Positions 34,416 through 45,743 of a stretch of 64,000 bases of DNA are shown piece after piece. The translations under genes and the position numbers were made by a program. This DNA comes from Hordeum vulgare subsp. vulgare (Eukaryota; Streptophyta; Magnoliopsida; Poales; Poaceae). Location: positions 201,465,689 through 201,529,688 of the forward strand of contig NC_058523.1 in the NCBI RefSeq assembly GCF_904849725.1, in the 5' to 3' direction. The notes below the pieces were generated by a model, which saw nothing but the letters and a program-made list of their open reading frames with translations, was not told where the DNA came from and searched no databases. How positions within the stretch are numbered: position 1 is the first letter of the stretch; each line of letters starts with the position of its first letter.

Positions 34416-37400
34416 TGTGGGGACCCCAACTTACAAGTCGAGATCGCCGGATGAACATGCTCAGTGATCCCAGAGATCAGTGCTCACCGAACACACATAT
34501 ACTGAATAATAAGAGTCTTACATCCAAGTACCGAGTTATTACATCACATGACCGAACGGTCAAGTTCACAAGGTTGGGCCTAAGGCCAAATCATACTGAT
34601 ACAACTAATAGCGGAAATCATAGTGCTAAGCGGGTGCCCATGCCAACAAGCCTACACCGACAGGCATTCTGACTCGGAAGCGTCCTAGTTCGCAGGAGCG
34701 TCTCGGAAGACGTACTCATCTCCAAACTTCGGTCCTTCCATGTCTAGTCAATAATATAACCAGCGGCAATCCAATGAGTACTTTGAATGTACTCGCAAAC
34801 AGCCCATTATAGGAACAATGAAAGTGAAGGATAACAATAATTAACATGCACCTTTGGTGGATATCTCTTGGTGGTAAATAAACATGATCACAGGAATGCA
34901 TCATAAGTTAAGAACTACTTTTCAAGAACAGGTTACAGATATCAATATATCTGTTGAGGGCGGAACCATCCACGTTCACCCTATATGCCAAGTCACCAAA
35001 CTTGGTCATATCATTACTTCCATAACAATTCCATGTAGCTCATACACACACATGATTTATGCGGAAAGCACTAGACGTAGTTTAAGCAGCACCACCCAAC
35101 TGTCCTTGACCGTGTACACGGCTATTCGAATTGTTTTACACTCTGCGGAGGTAGTACGCTTGATCCACGAGATCCGGGAAACTTCCATGTCAACCACGAC
35201 TCGTGGTATATAACATACCTGAGGTAAGTACCCAATCAATGCCTTTCCCCTGACGATACTAGACAAAAAGATCCACTCGATTGGTACCCAACCCACATGT
35301 TGTACATCTTACGAGCACCGACTCCGGACAGTATCAACCATGCGGGGACCAAAGGTGTGCATGGAACTCATAAAAATGGCATAGTCGCCCTACCTGGCAC
35401 GACCCCATCACGAGAGTGACCACATATCACTCCCGCCACTAGTAATGTGGATCTTTGCTAGCACCGACCAGAGTAATCAACATAGCCCCGTCCCATAAAG
35501 GGGTAACGTGGTCGTGCATGTAAGGTCGAGACGGTCGACACATCATAAATCTATTCCATTTCCGAAACCATACTCACACAAATACCTTGTGCACCACTTC
35601 ACCGAAAGTGGCCTCCTATCTCGTCATCACCCTCGGACATTAGTGGCACCCGACGGGGTTTTCATAAAACTTTGATTTATACCAACACATGCTCATGCTA
35701 CTGTTACTCTAGCTTTACTTGTCGCCATGATACTAGCAAGACCCTCAAAAGGGGTAGGATCAAGCTCAATGCATGTGCTCCGGAGGAGCCATCGGTAACA
35801 TCACTTCAATTATTTACCGGCATTTATATCTTACGCAACGAAAATATTTTGCTACACTAGCATGCAATATAAAATATGCTCAGTCATGGTGAAAGGGTTG
35901 CTTCCCTTGGTCAGCTAGGTATCCGGGGTCTTCGAGGTCTTCCGCTCCGATTCCCTCGTCACACGGATTGTCTATCGTCGGCAAAAGAATAAATAAGAAA
36001 TACCTCACTCAAAAACATATCACAAAGTCATTTAAAAAATGTTCTTTATTACCGATAAATCTAATTTGTTATTTTGAAAAATATTTGCCTCTAATTCCAA
36101 TGACGGAACATTTTTAAAATCAACCAAACAGAAGCAAAACTATTCCAAATTAGTCGTTTTTATTATTGTAAAATAGGATAGTTGCTGCAAAATTCATCCA
36201 ATGGTCTTATTAAATACTACATATTTTTAGGAGAATATCACTAGAAAAATTATATTTTTACAATGGTTAAATATTTTTATAAAAATCTTTGAAAACAGAT
36301 TTTAAAAACAAAAGAAAATGGGCTAAGTCCCTGGCCTGGCTCGACATGGAACTGGGCCGTCCCAAGGCCAGCCGACAGCCTGCCCAGGCGCGCGCGCCGT
36401 CAGAATTGAACCTGACGTGCGGGGCCCAGCGGTCAGCATCTACGGGCAGCGAGGGGGAGAGAGCCGGGCCACCGACAGGTGGGGCACACCTGTCGGGGTC
36501 ATCTCCTACCTCTGGCTAGAGAGGAGGAGGAGCTCATGGGCGAGGCTGCCGACGTTCTCAAGCCCCAACGAGGAAAAAAATGGGTTCGGCTCGACGCCGA
36601 CTACATGTTGATGGTCGGAACAACGACGGAGAGGCACGGGTTCGCCGGCGACAAGCAGGCCGCGGTGGAGGAGTTTCGGGAGGTGGTCGAGAGGGTAGCT
36701 AGGGACACTGAAATTCTTGGGAGAGTCGGGGGAAAGCTTCCTAAGATCGAGTGGATCAGTTTGGTGGGTCGAGGGACGCAGGAGTCGTCGTGTAGCCGGA
36801 TATCGACCAGAGCTCCGAGGTCGACGGGCCTCGGTAGATCTAGAGCACCGGGGCTCTGTTGGCTTGCTGGGGTGGCTAAGGAGGTGCTAGTGGTCGTCCT
36901 GAAGCTGTCTGAGGGGTGCTGGAGCGAGGGGGAGGGCTATTAATAGGCCCGCAAGGGTGAGCCGATTCGGGATCGCCGGTGACTCACCCTGGTGCGCATG
37001 GTGGTGCAGAGAGGGCCTGGGGTCGAAACCACGGTCTCAGGACATGGTTTTGGACTGCCAAAACCATCTGCAACAGAGGGGGAGAGAGAGGAGTCGAGCA
37101 TCCATGGAAGCGCAACCTTGGTCGGTTCCGGTGCGCGCGGGCACGCGTCGCACGAGCTCTCACACGGGAGAGGAGGGGCCCTTATGGTTGCTCGATGCAT
37201 AGGGGTTGTTGGGGTAGAGGTTGGACACCTCGGGGAGGCTGGAACTGGCCGAGAGCGTCGTCCCCACCTTGGTGGCTTCCTGTTGCATGCCCAGAGCGCA
37301 GTTTTTGCATGCCACGGCATGCTGGTGCGCTCTGAAGCACTTTGGACATGTCTAGCATGTCCTGGCACTGGTTGGGAGTGAGACTCGCCGTTGGGGTTTG

Positions 37401-40125
37401 ATAACCCACAAGTGTAGGGGATCGCAACAGTTTTCAAGGGTAGAGTATTCAACGCAATTTTATTGATTCGACTCGGGGGGAAGCGAAAGAATATTCTCAA
37501 GTATTAGCAGCTGAGTTGTCAATTCAACCACAACTGAAAGATTACTGTCTGCAAGCAAAGTATTAGTAGCAAAGTAGTATGATAGCAACGGTGCCATAAA
37601 ATGGTCTGTTGACGGCAGACTATTCCTGACTTGTTGCATCAATGGCGCCAGAATATAGTCTTGCAGCAGGTAACAGCAAAGTAGCAAGTAACAGCAGTAG
37701 TGACAGCAAAGTAGCAAGTAAGAGAAGTAGTGACAACAGCAGCAAGTAACATCAGTAGTGACAGCAGTAGCGACAAAGTAACGTAGCAAGGACCAGTAGT
37801 AAAAGACTCGTAGGCAGTGGATCGGTGATGGATGATTATGCCGGATGTGATTCATCATGTAACAACTATACCACGGAGAGATAAGTAACTAGCTCCCGTT
37901 CGTCAATCTAATGTAGGCATGTATTCCGTATGTAGTCATACGTGCTTAGGGAAAAGAACTTGCATGACATCTATTGTCCATCCCTCCCTCGGCAGCGGGG
38001 TCTGAATGGAAACTACGTGATATTAAGGTTCTCCTTTTAATAAAGAACCAGACAAACACATTAACACTTGGTGAATACATGAACTCCTCATACTATGGTC
38101 ATCTCCGGGAGTGGTTCCGGCTATTGTCACTCCGGGGTTGCTAGGTCATAACACATAGTAGGTGACTACAACTTGCAAGAAAGGATCTAAAACACACATA
38201 TATTGGCGACAACATAATAGGTTGAGATCTGAAATCAGGGGACACGGGCCCTAGTGACAAGCATTAAGCATGGCAAAGTAGTAGCAACATCAATCTCAGA
38301 ACATAGTGGATACTAGGGATCAATCCCCGTCAAAACTAACTTGATTACATGATAGATCTCATCCAACTCATCACCGTCTAGTAAGCCTACGATGAGTTTA
38401 CTCACGAACGGTGAAGAGCATCATGGAATTGGCGATGGAGGAAGGTTGATGATGACGATGGCGACGATTTCCCCCCTCCAGAGCCCAGAACGGACTCGAG
38501 ATCTGCCGTCCAAATGAAGAACAGGAGGTGGCGGCACCTCCGTATCGTAAAACGCGATGAATCCTTCTCTCTGTTTTTTTTTCGAGCGAAACGGAATATA
38601 TAGAGCTGAGATTGGAGGCGGTGGAGCCTCGTGGGCCCCACAAGCCCTCACGGCGCGGCGAGGGGGGGGGGTGGCCGCGGCCCCTGGGCTTGTGGCCCAC
38701 TGGCTCACCTCCTCTCGTGGATCTTTGCGCAGATATTTTTCATTACTTCTAGAAAAATTCTCCGTAAATTTTCAGGTCATTCCGAGAACTTTTATTTCTG
38801 CACAAATTCAACACCATGGCAATTCTATTGAAAACTGCGTTAGTCCAGGTTAGTTCCATTCGATCATGCAAATTAGAGTCCAAAACAAGGGCAAAAGAGT
38901 TCGGAAAAGTAGATACGACAGAGACGTATCAGGGTCCCGTGGGAGCTTTGGCTGGTCAAGGGAGACAAGGAATACTAGTGCTGTCAGCCTTGAACTGAAG
39001 CTTAGATTCGGGTTTTTGGCATTTCCACTTTGAACCAGTGAGGGGCTAGTTGGGTGGGGTTGGGTATTGATACTAGCCACCTAATCTGAGAGTTTGGAGC
39101 AAAGGGGTTGGGTTTAGCTGTGGGTTAAAGGGGCTTTTACCCATCTGTGAGAAGGTGCTCAGAAGTGGTTTGGGGTAGTTGCACCCAACCACTAGTGCTG
39201 CAACTTAACATGTTTGGGTTTGGTACTAAAACACGGGGTTTCACTAAGTTTGAGCTCCATTGGACAAGTTTAGCTTTGTAAACTTGAAAACGCCACCATT
39301 TGACCAGATATATCCCTTCCAAAGAGAGTGTGGGCAAACTAAGTCCCACATATCCTATTTTTGGTGTGGAACCCTCATTTGAGGTATTATGCACTCCTGC
39401 AAAGTTTCAGCATCATAGGACAAACTGTGTTATGTAGAGTTGCTCTAACTCCAATCTGGACAGAAGGGGTGTTAAGGTTATTTGGGGTCCTTAATCACCT
39501 TGGATCAAGGTGAAACTTTATGTGGACACCAGATATGGCTTAGGGATACAACTAGAATTATCTAGGATTTTATTAAGAATATTTCCTTTGGAAATATTTC
39601 AAAAGGTCAAAAAATATAGAAATGGTTTCCAGGGTTTTACTCAAATAATTATAATATAGATAGGGGTTTAAAATCTTATGTATGGAAAATATATGTCCTT
39701 CTGATTATCTCCAAATTTAATCAGTTTTTTCTAAGGCAGAAAAGTATTTTTCCAAGTAGGAATACCAATTCTGGCCTTAGAAATGGACATGCAATTTAAT
39801 TAGGAAAATAATTCTAAAAATATTTATTTTGTGGTTTTGGAGCACAAAAATGAAGTTAAAATCAGATCTCCAACTTTGGGTAGAAATACTCCTTGCCATC
39901 AAGGGCATGTAGTGCAACTCAAAGTAGGGTTTTACCTTGACCAGAAACAAGTAAAGGTTTATGGAAATAATTCAATATTGTGAAATGGGGTTTTTATCAT
40001 CACACGATCAAACACACAAGCATACAATGACAATCATGGCACTCACATTATAAGTTTTGAAAAAGTTTTAACAAGCTCAGATTTCTGCATTAGACAGAAA
40101 GTGGTAGTATAAACAGGGTGTGATA
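34416..40125 (-). repeat. 5' LTR of E2 (split by a solo LTR)
   Basis: Starts on the + strand TGTGGGGACC and ends GGGTGTGATA. Without the 1,533 bp solo LTR and one target duplication it is about 4.17 kb. It is closely similar to 23675-27324 but keeps three segments the 3' LTR has lost: about 35785-35980, about 36240-36450 and about 39003-39110. The terminal base pair is degraded (TATCA for TGTCA on the minus strand). GC-rich 36300-37390 probably includes the promoter. Open frames there (such as 36479-36943) have no recognisable domain. Confidence 0.9.
37399..38931 (-). mobile_element. Solo LTR (Gypsy, TGATA/TATCA ends) inside the E2 5' LTR
   Basis: A 1,533 bp insert begins TGATAACCCACAAG and ends GAGACGTATCA, so the ends are the inverted repeat TGATA/TATCA. 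On the minus strand it opens TGATACGTCTCTGTCG, the usual start of this LTR group. Flanking duplications are GGGTT (37394-37398) and GGGTC (38932-38936), one mismatch. The uninterrupted E2 3' LTR has ggggtcccgtggg at the equivalent site (26230), confirming the insertion point. It contains a degenerate array of agcaagtaacagcagtagtg-like repeats (37665-37790). Confidence 0.93.
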
Positions 40126-40130
40126 GTTTT

Positions 40131-41030
40131 ATTGGGCAACAATGATTAATGATTGCTTTAGATACTATAAAGGATGTGAAGCCTATCAAAAGTTTGGTGA
40201 TATTCAATTAGCTCCCGGTGCTATGTTAGATCCTATTATCAAAACATGGCTTTTTGAGGGTGGGGTTTAGAATTCATTTTAGAAATTGATCCATCTTGCT
40301 CAAAGGGGCATCGGTTTGTATTGGTGGCAACCGATTATTGCACTAAATGATTTGAAGTGGTACCACTCAAGAACATGACAATATGGACGTAATTCAATTC
40401 ATAACCAAGCACATTATCCATATATTCCGCATTACACGAACATTAAATAGAAATCAAGCTTCATCTTTCATGTCACATGAAGTTAAAGAATTTGCCGAAT
40501 CTTATAAGATAAAGTTACTCAATTCTCTTCATATTATACCGAAGCTAATGGACAAGCTGAGTCTAGAAATAAAATATTAATCAAGCTCATCAAGAAGATG
40601 GCATGAGCTGCTGTCAAAAGAATTGTGGGCACATAAAATCTCAAAACGCGACGCTACAAAGGTAACCCCTTATGAAATAGTTATGGCCAAGAGGTTGTTT
40701 TACCAGTGGAAATGAATTTAAGTGCTTTGAGAATTGGAAAATAAAATGATATATCAATAGTGGAAATTTATAACTTGATGATGGACAATATGAATGAAGT
40801 TGCCGATATACTTTGGTTGCTTTAAAGCCACCGAGAGAGACAAATTGAGAGTGGCAAGAGCTTACAATAAAAATGTCAAGTTGAAGAATTCTCTAGCTCG
40901 CAATCTCGTGGAAAGTGATTATACCAATTGGATGAAGAGATAGAAAATTTGGGAAGTGGCCTCCTAGTTCGGAAGGTCCATTCAAGGGGCAATGTTACCC
41001 CGAGCTCTCAATGGAAAATATATGAAAAAA
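40131..41030 (+). pseudogene. Integrase of element D
   Basis: Directly after the E2 target duplication the D reading resumes: TMINDCFRYYKGCEAYQKFG (zinc domain end; the second Cys of CEAC is Tyr), then FILEIDPSCSKGHRFVLVATD (core, about 40270), TKHIIHIFRI, NQASSFMSHEVKEFAESYKIK (about 40455) and the ANGQAESRNKILIKLIKK equivalent (about 40545), where the catalytic Glu lies. The C-terminal part (about 40800-41030) has KLRVARAYNKNVK and LPRALNGKYMKK. Stops at several points show decay. Confidence 0.85.
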
Positions 41031-41211
41031 ACCACCCGAGTGTGTGGCTAGAAGCTTAGTCAAGCAATGACAGATATACGATTATCGCCCTTAGCATAAA
41101 CATTTCCGATACATGATTATCGCCCTGAGAAGTATAGGTGTATGATGGAGTGTTGACGTCATCATTAGAACAAATACGTTGCATATTATTTTTCGGCATA
41201 CAAGCTTTGCT

Positions 41212-41230
41212 AAAAAATAGGGGGGGCATT
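41212..41230 (+). other. Polypurine tract of element D
   Basis: aaaaaataggggggg precedes the LTR start TGTTGACACC by four bases (catt). It would prime plus-strand DNA synthesis. 41030-41211 is degraded 3' untranslated DNA with no gene. Confidence 0.85.
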
Positions 41231-42686
41231 TGTTGACACCAGATTTTGACACGGAAGAAAACATTATTAAAATGACTTCAAACGAAGAAGTGTTCTACAT
41301 GAAAATGTTCCGTAGTTTTGATCTGAACATCTTTTAAGTTTGGGGCATCGCCGTCCAATGTCAACTCAAAGCCCGAAACTATGCTCAAAGTACAAAACTT
41401 TGATATTCAGAGTACCGTTAGGTCAATTCAGTCCCCAAGACGGCCTCATATGAGCAAATGCTCGACACGGATTGTCTTAGTCTCGTCGAAACGATCCATT
41501 TTGATATAAAAATCATCTCAATCCCAGTTAATACGCAAAAATTATAGCCATCAGAATGTGACCCTACCACGAGTCAAAAAGTGCCGCGAGGGATCACACG
41601 ACCACCTAGTGATGTCAGATGTGTCGCAGGAGCTATTCGACCCTCAAGATGGCCCCGAATGAAAAAAGTTAAAACACAGAAAAATTCGCCCCATTCAACC
41701 GATCAATTTAAATATATAAATCGTATCAATTAAAAGTTATATGGAACCTGAAGAAGCAAAATAAGATCATGTAGTTTCAGTCGGGACATTCGACTGAAAA
41801 AGCTTGCCGGCGAAGCAGTTGCCGACTAAGTGAAAGGCTTGCTGGTGAAAAGCTTGCCAGCCGAGAAGAGAATATCAATTTTTTCCATTCAGACCAGAAG
41901 CTAAAGATGGGCTCAAAAGATTAACTAGATGGCCTTGTATGGAAATGTTCAACATAAAAATTGTGGTTATCATTGAAACATTCAACTTTCCCTTCGGATT
42001 CATCATCAATTGAGATAGTATATGGTGTGCAAAATCTCTAAAAACTCACACAGCCTAGTCAACCAGAGGACAGAATCCGACTGAAATTTAAAAATATCCC
42101 CATGGAGTAATCAAGATGAGCTTATTTGGTTGCATACGACCTTTGATTAACATAAGAATTGTTAGCCTCGTCAAGTCGGTTGATTTTGATATAGAAATTG
42201 TCTCAATCGAAGGTCGTATGCAAATTCTGGAGCCTCCACAAGTAAGAAGATGGAAGTTTGGGTCAGATTCGGGCTGAATCCGCGTTGAGCGAGAATTAGG
42301 ACCATAGGACATGAATTGGTGTGATTTTCTTGTAAGGAAAACCTAGATGAATCATTTTCTTGTACGAAAGTCCAACAGCCTCTTATATATAATGGAGGTG
42401 ATGGCTGATTAAAACAGCACACAATCAAAACATCAATATTCTACTTTTTCATCTATGTTTTATCTCTCCAATCTTTCTCTCTCTCGTTCTTCGCTGTTCT
42501 TCGTGTTTGAGAGCTGCGAATCCTAAGGCTCTAGGGGCAAGCGCATTGACCTTGAACAACACATACCCGTCGTACTCCCTGACGCGACCGTTCTCATGCG
42601 TGCAGGGTTTCGAATCTACAAAAGCGTATGCCGGCTATACCGCGTCTCGTGCTGTGGTCGGACCTCCCTCGATGCAAGCTACGGTG
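41231..42686 (+). repeat. 3' LTR of element D
   Basis: Starts TGTTGACACC directly after the polypurine tract. Its end should be the inverse, GGTGTCAACA. The sequence reaches ...ACGGTG at 42686 and then changes into Copia F, so only a few bases are displaced. A TATA-like motif TTATATATAA (42383-42392) is followed by a transcript-leader-like region (ctctccaatctttctctctct, 42465-42485). The minus frames inside are not genes. Confidence 0.85.
42383..42392 (+). promoter_or_regulatory. TATA-like box of the element D LTR
   Basis: TTATATATAA lies about 1,150 bp into the LTR and 300 bp from its end, a usual distance for a Gypsy LTR promoter. Transcription would start near 42420. Confidence 0.5.
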
Positions 42687-43203
42687 TGAAAGTCCTAGTT
42701 ATTGATTAGAGGGGGGTGAATAGGCAATTTTTATGAAAACCTTAGAAACAGTAAATGTTTTCAAAGTAAGCGGAACTGAATCAGGATCAGATAGGGATAA
42801 TAGTCAAAGATCTAGGCATGTCATCGATTGTTATGAAGAAAGTCACACATGTACAACAGTCATCATACAAACATAAGTGTGCCGAAGATAAACTATGGTA
42901 ATACGAAGACAAATGCTGATCGGATGAATGTATTTACAAAAGAGCAATCAGGAAATGGCTTCGTAGAGCACAGTTGTAAGTAAAGAGTGGAGAGATAGAA
43001 CGAGATGTTTGACGAAGACTCGAGATTTATTTGACCAGTTCCAATTGTTGTGACAACTTTGCGTTTGGTTGGGAAGGCTGAGATTCCACTCAGAAGACCT
43101 CATCTTCACCTTGTCCCCTTTGAGATGAGGTCATTTAGACCATGCCCAATCACTCAAGTAAGTCTTCAAGGGAGACTTCTAAAACCTTGACAAACTCGGT
43201 CAT

Positions 43204-43291
43204 CCGACAATCCACAATGACTCTTGGATGTGCTAGACCACGATTACCCGACAATCCAGAATGAGTCTTGGATGCGCTAGACCACGACGCC
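43204..43291. repeat. 44 bp tandem duplication in the F LTR
   Basis: ccgacaatccacaatga at 43204 recurs at 43248 as ccgacaatccagaatga, each followed by (c/g)tcttggatg(t/c)gctagacc. Two diverged copies, non-coding. Confidence 0.8.
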
Positions 43292-43509
43292 TAACCGCCT
43301 GGAAGATCACAATATTCAAGTGTAACAAGTGTTCAGTTCAATCGGAATAGAAAGACTTCGGTGATTCTCCAACACACTAGCTCTAGGTGTTTGGGTTTAT
43401 CCTCGCATGATAGCTTACTCTCTCAATGTGTTCAAGGTGGGTTGCTCCAAAGCAACAACAACTATATCCAACTCTAAGAAGCCACCAACTTTTGTTAGAG
43501 GGGGTGGGA

Positions 43510-43517
43510 TATTTATA
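43510..43517 (-). promoter_or_regulatory. TATA box of the F LTR
   Basis: Minus strand TATAAATA, preceded by ttggc and followed by cccaccccctc, about 520 bp after the LTR start. In this 3' LTR it would drive leftward read-out into element D. Confidence 0.5.
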
Positions 43518-44037
43518 GCCAATAGGTAACCCAACATGATATGACCGAAATAACCCTAGATTAATGTCCAACCGACACATGTTCAACTGTCAGATTTCAA
43601 AGACACATGCAACAACATTAGTTGAGCTACAAGAAATGCGGACTCAACCAACTCTAGAAGAGATTTCCTCTCATTGTATTCACTTAAAGACATAGGTATA
43701 TGGGTTGAGAATCACGTTAGTGTCTGACTTGGATCATATCGACCCCAGTTAACAGTACAACGGTTTGTATGACTCGCAAAATAAGAAAAATAACAACCAA
43801 AAGACTTCATATTCCCGTTCCGTTATATTCAAGCGATTATCTTCACGTACAACCAATGGCTTCGGCCAGCACCAATATCTTCGGACATTTTTAGGGGTCG
43901 TCTTTGACGGTTAAGATGAATCTCCAGAGACTTCTATCTCTGTTATCCTGTGAACTCTCAAAAAAACATTAGTCCCTCAAGAACGTTTGTCTTCAATACT
44001 CCAAAATCAACAAGGGGTTGCACTAGATGCACTTACA

Positions 44038-44050
44038 ATCTCCTCCTTTT
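44038..44050 (-). other. Polypurine tract of Copia F
   Basis: On the minus strand aaaaggaggagat runs into the LTR start TGTAAGTG. This is the typical plus-strand primer of this Copia lineage. 44051-44444 holds no gene and is 3' untranslated DNA. Confidence 0.85.
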
Positions 44051-45743
44051 GGGTGATTCATGACAAACTGGTTGAATTTTTTTGATTGCAAGATATAGAG
44101 AAACCCTCCTCAAGATGTGCTTATGAATATTTTGCTTGGAATGCAAAAGCACATGGAAGGTTTTAATTTGCGGAGATCTTCCACTATATGTTGGAATCCA
44201 ATTACTATGCATTTAACAGACTTTGTGAAGATAATGAAATGCATAATAAAAAATGAGAGTCTACAGAAGTACTTCGAGCGCATGTCGTAAGATATGGAGT
44301 AGCACCAAAAGTAAGGTGAGCATAAAAATGTGAAGACGTCCATTCGGAATAAGTTCTACAACCGTAAATAGTAAATGTTCAGAACGAGAGTTGTAAAGTT
44401 AGCAAACTAGAAACACTCATCCCTATTGACCCATTTGAAGTGTATCAATCCAATGCTTCCACCCCAGCTTGATGTAAGGACGATGGTGCAGTAGGGTCAT
44501 CATTGGACAGTGAAGATGAGCATGATGCAGTTTCGTGGCATTCCGTTGTGGCTAGAAGAGAAGTGACATCTTCAGCTTCATCATGAGCGAGATTTGCATG
44601 AAGGGGTGGTGCTAAAGAGGTGTAGTCACTGTCTTCGAGAGATGGCATATTGCACCATTCTCCGTGCGAGGAGGAGTACATATTCTGAAGTTCTTTTTGA
44701 AGGGATCTTCACGAAGATCGTCCTCACGGACCAACATTATCAATGTCTTCTAGGAACGTGCAAGTCTCATGGGACACAAATGTGTTATTTGTGCAAAGGT
44801 TGCGAACATGATTCATATCAGACATAAGGGATTGCATTTTCCTCCTCGTCCATTCATGGTGTCAATCCTGCTTCTAACAAAGAGATACAAGAAGCTCTCG
44901 ATCTTTCATATCAAGTCCCCTAATGGGTTTGGTCTATTGATGAAGAGTGCTGGCCGTCGATTCAGTGGCAGTGCCACTTGGCTATGGACAGCAAATAGTG
45001 CCAATTAGTCTAGCTCTGATGGGATCAGATGGAATGTGAAGCCCTTCAATGTGACATGTTCCACTTGTGACTTCATGAATGGTGTTCTTTCTCTTGGAAA
45101 GATAGATTTCTTCCTGAATGACTTCCACATGTAGGAGGAAGACAACATGGTTGTGGGCAGAGGGAAGATACCTTTTGTTTGTTCTGCGCTTGATGAAGTG
45201 CATGATCCATGGTGCATAAATCTTAGGTTTAAACGGATTGATACGAGAAGCAGCAAGGTCTCACAAGAATAAGTCTTGAAGATTGAACCTTATGCCATAG
45301 ACTGTATTATAGATCAATGTCTTCATGGCACCTTCCATCTTGGTTGAAGATGAATGCCCCTTCACTGGCCGTATAGTGTGACAAAGAATATGGTAGATAG
45401 TCTTCGGTAGGTACTGAAGATCATCAACAAAGAAACACTACAAGAATTATGTCAACTTGTGACCTTTGGGGAGTGACCCTGGCTGGAATGGTCGTAAATC
45501 TACGACCATTTGATACCAATTGGTCATAAGCTATTCGGGAGGCTCCAACCCCAAACCATGATGACCAATTTGGTCAAAAAAGGTCGTAATTTACTTACCA
45601 GAAATGGTCGTAAAGCAGATAGCCCTCGTCCGCTGCCTAATTTGTTGCTATTTATGACCAATATAGATGGCCATAGCTATGACTAGGCATCACATCATCA
45701 GTTTTGCCTACATGTCATCTCCATGTGTCCATTTTTTCCCTAG

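Larger units (their letters stand above)
23675..40125 (-). mobile_element. E2: complete chromovirus-type Gypsy element with about 4 kb LTRs
   Basis: A full-length minus-strand element flanked by the exact 5 bp duplication GTTTT (23670-23674 and 40126-40130). Reading right to left: 5' LTR, initiator-Met tRNA primer site, an extra leader ORF, gag, zinc knuckle/protease, RT, RNase H, integrase, chromodomain, 3' LTR. The order protease-RT-RNase H-integrase with a C-terminal chromodomain and the iMet primer fits the Tekay/Del-like chromoviruses. It contains two solo LTRs of other families. Multiple inactivating changes, including a stop in the RT catalytic box, show it cannot transpose by itself. 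Confidence 0.93.
14911..42686 (+). mobile_element. Gypsy element D (+), host of nested insertions
   Basis: A + strand Gypsy element in three blocks: 14911-17319 (protease, N-terminal RT), 22308-23674 (rest of RT, RNase H) and 40126-42686 (integrase, 3' LTR). Removing E1 and E2 restores continuous pol order at both junctions, which proves the nesting. The 5' part was separated by insertion of element A and lies left of the window. 14911-15475 is gag-protease linker in which I find no clear domain. The 3' LTR ends where Copia F begins. Confidence 0.88.
42687..44037 (-). repeat. 3' LTR of Copia F
   Basis: On the minus strand it starts TGTAAGTGC at 44037 and ends GACTTTCA at 42687, so its ends are TGTAAG/CTTTCA. 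It is 1,351 bp. It includes a minus-strand TATA box and a 44 bp tandem duplication. The minus frame at 43383-43586 is LTR sequence. Confidence 0.85.

Noticed and set aside
36289..37500. Overlapping frames of up to 186 codons in GC-rich DNA
   Set aside because: Part of the E2 5' LTR. The equivalent 3' LTR region has the same DNA with different stops, so there is no protein conservation.
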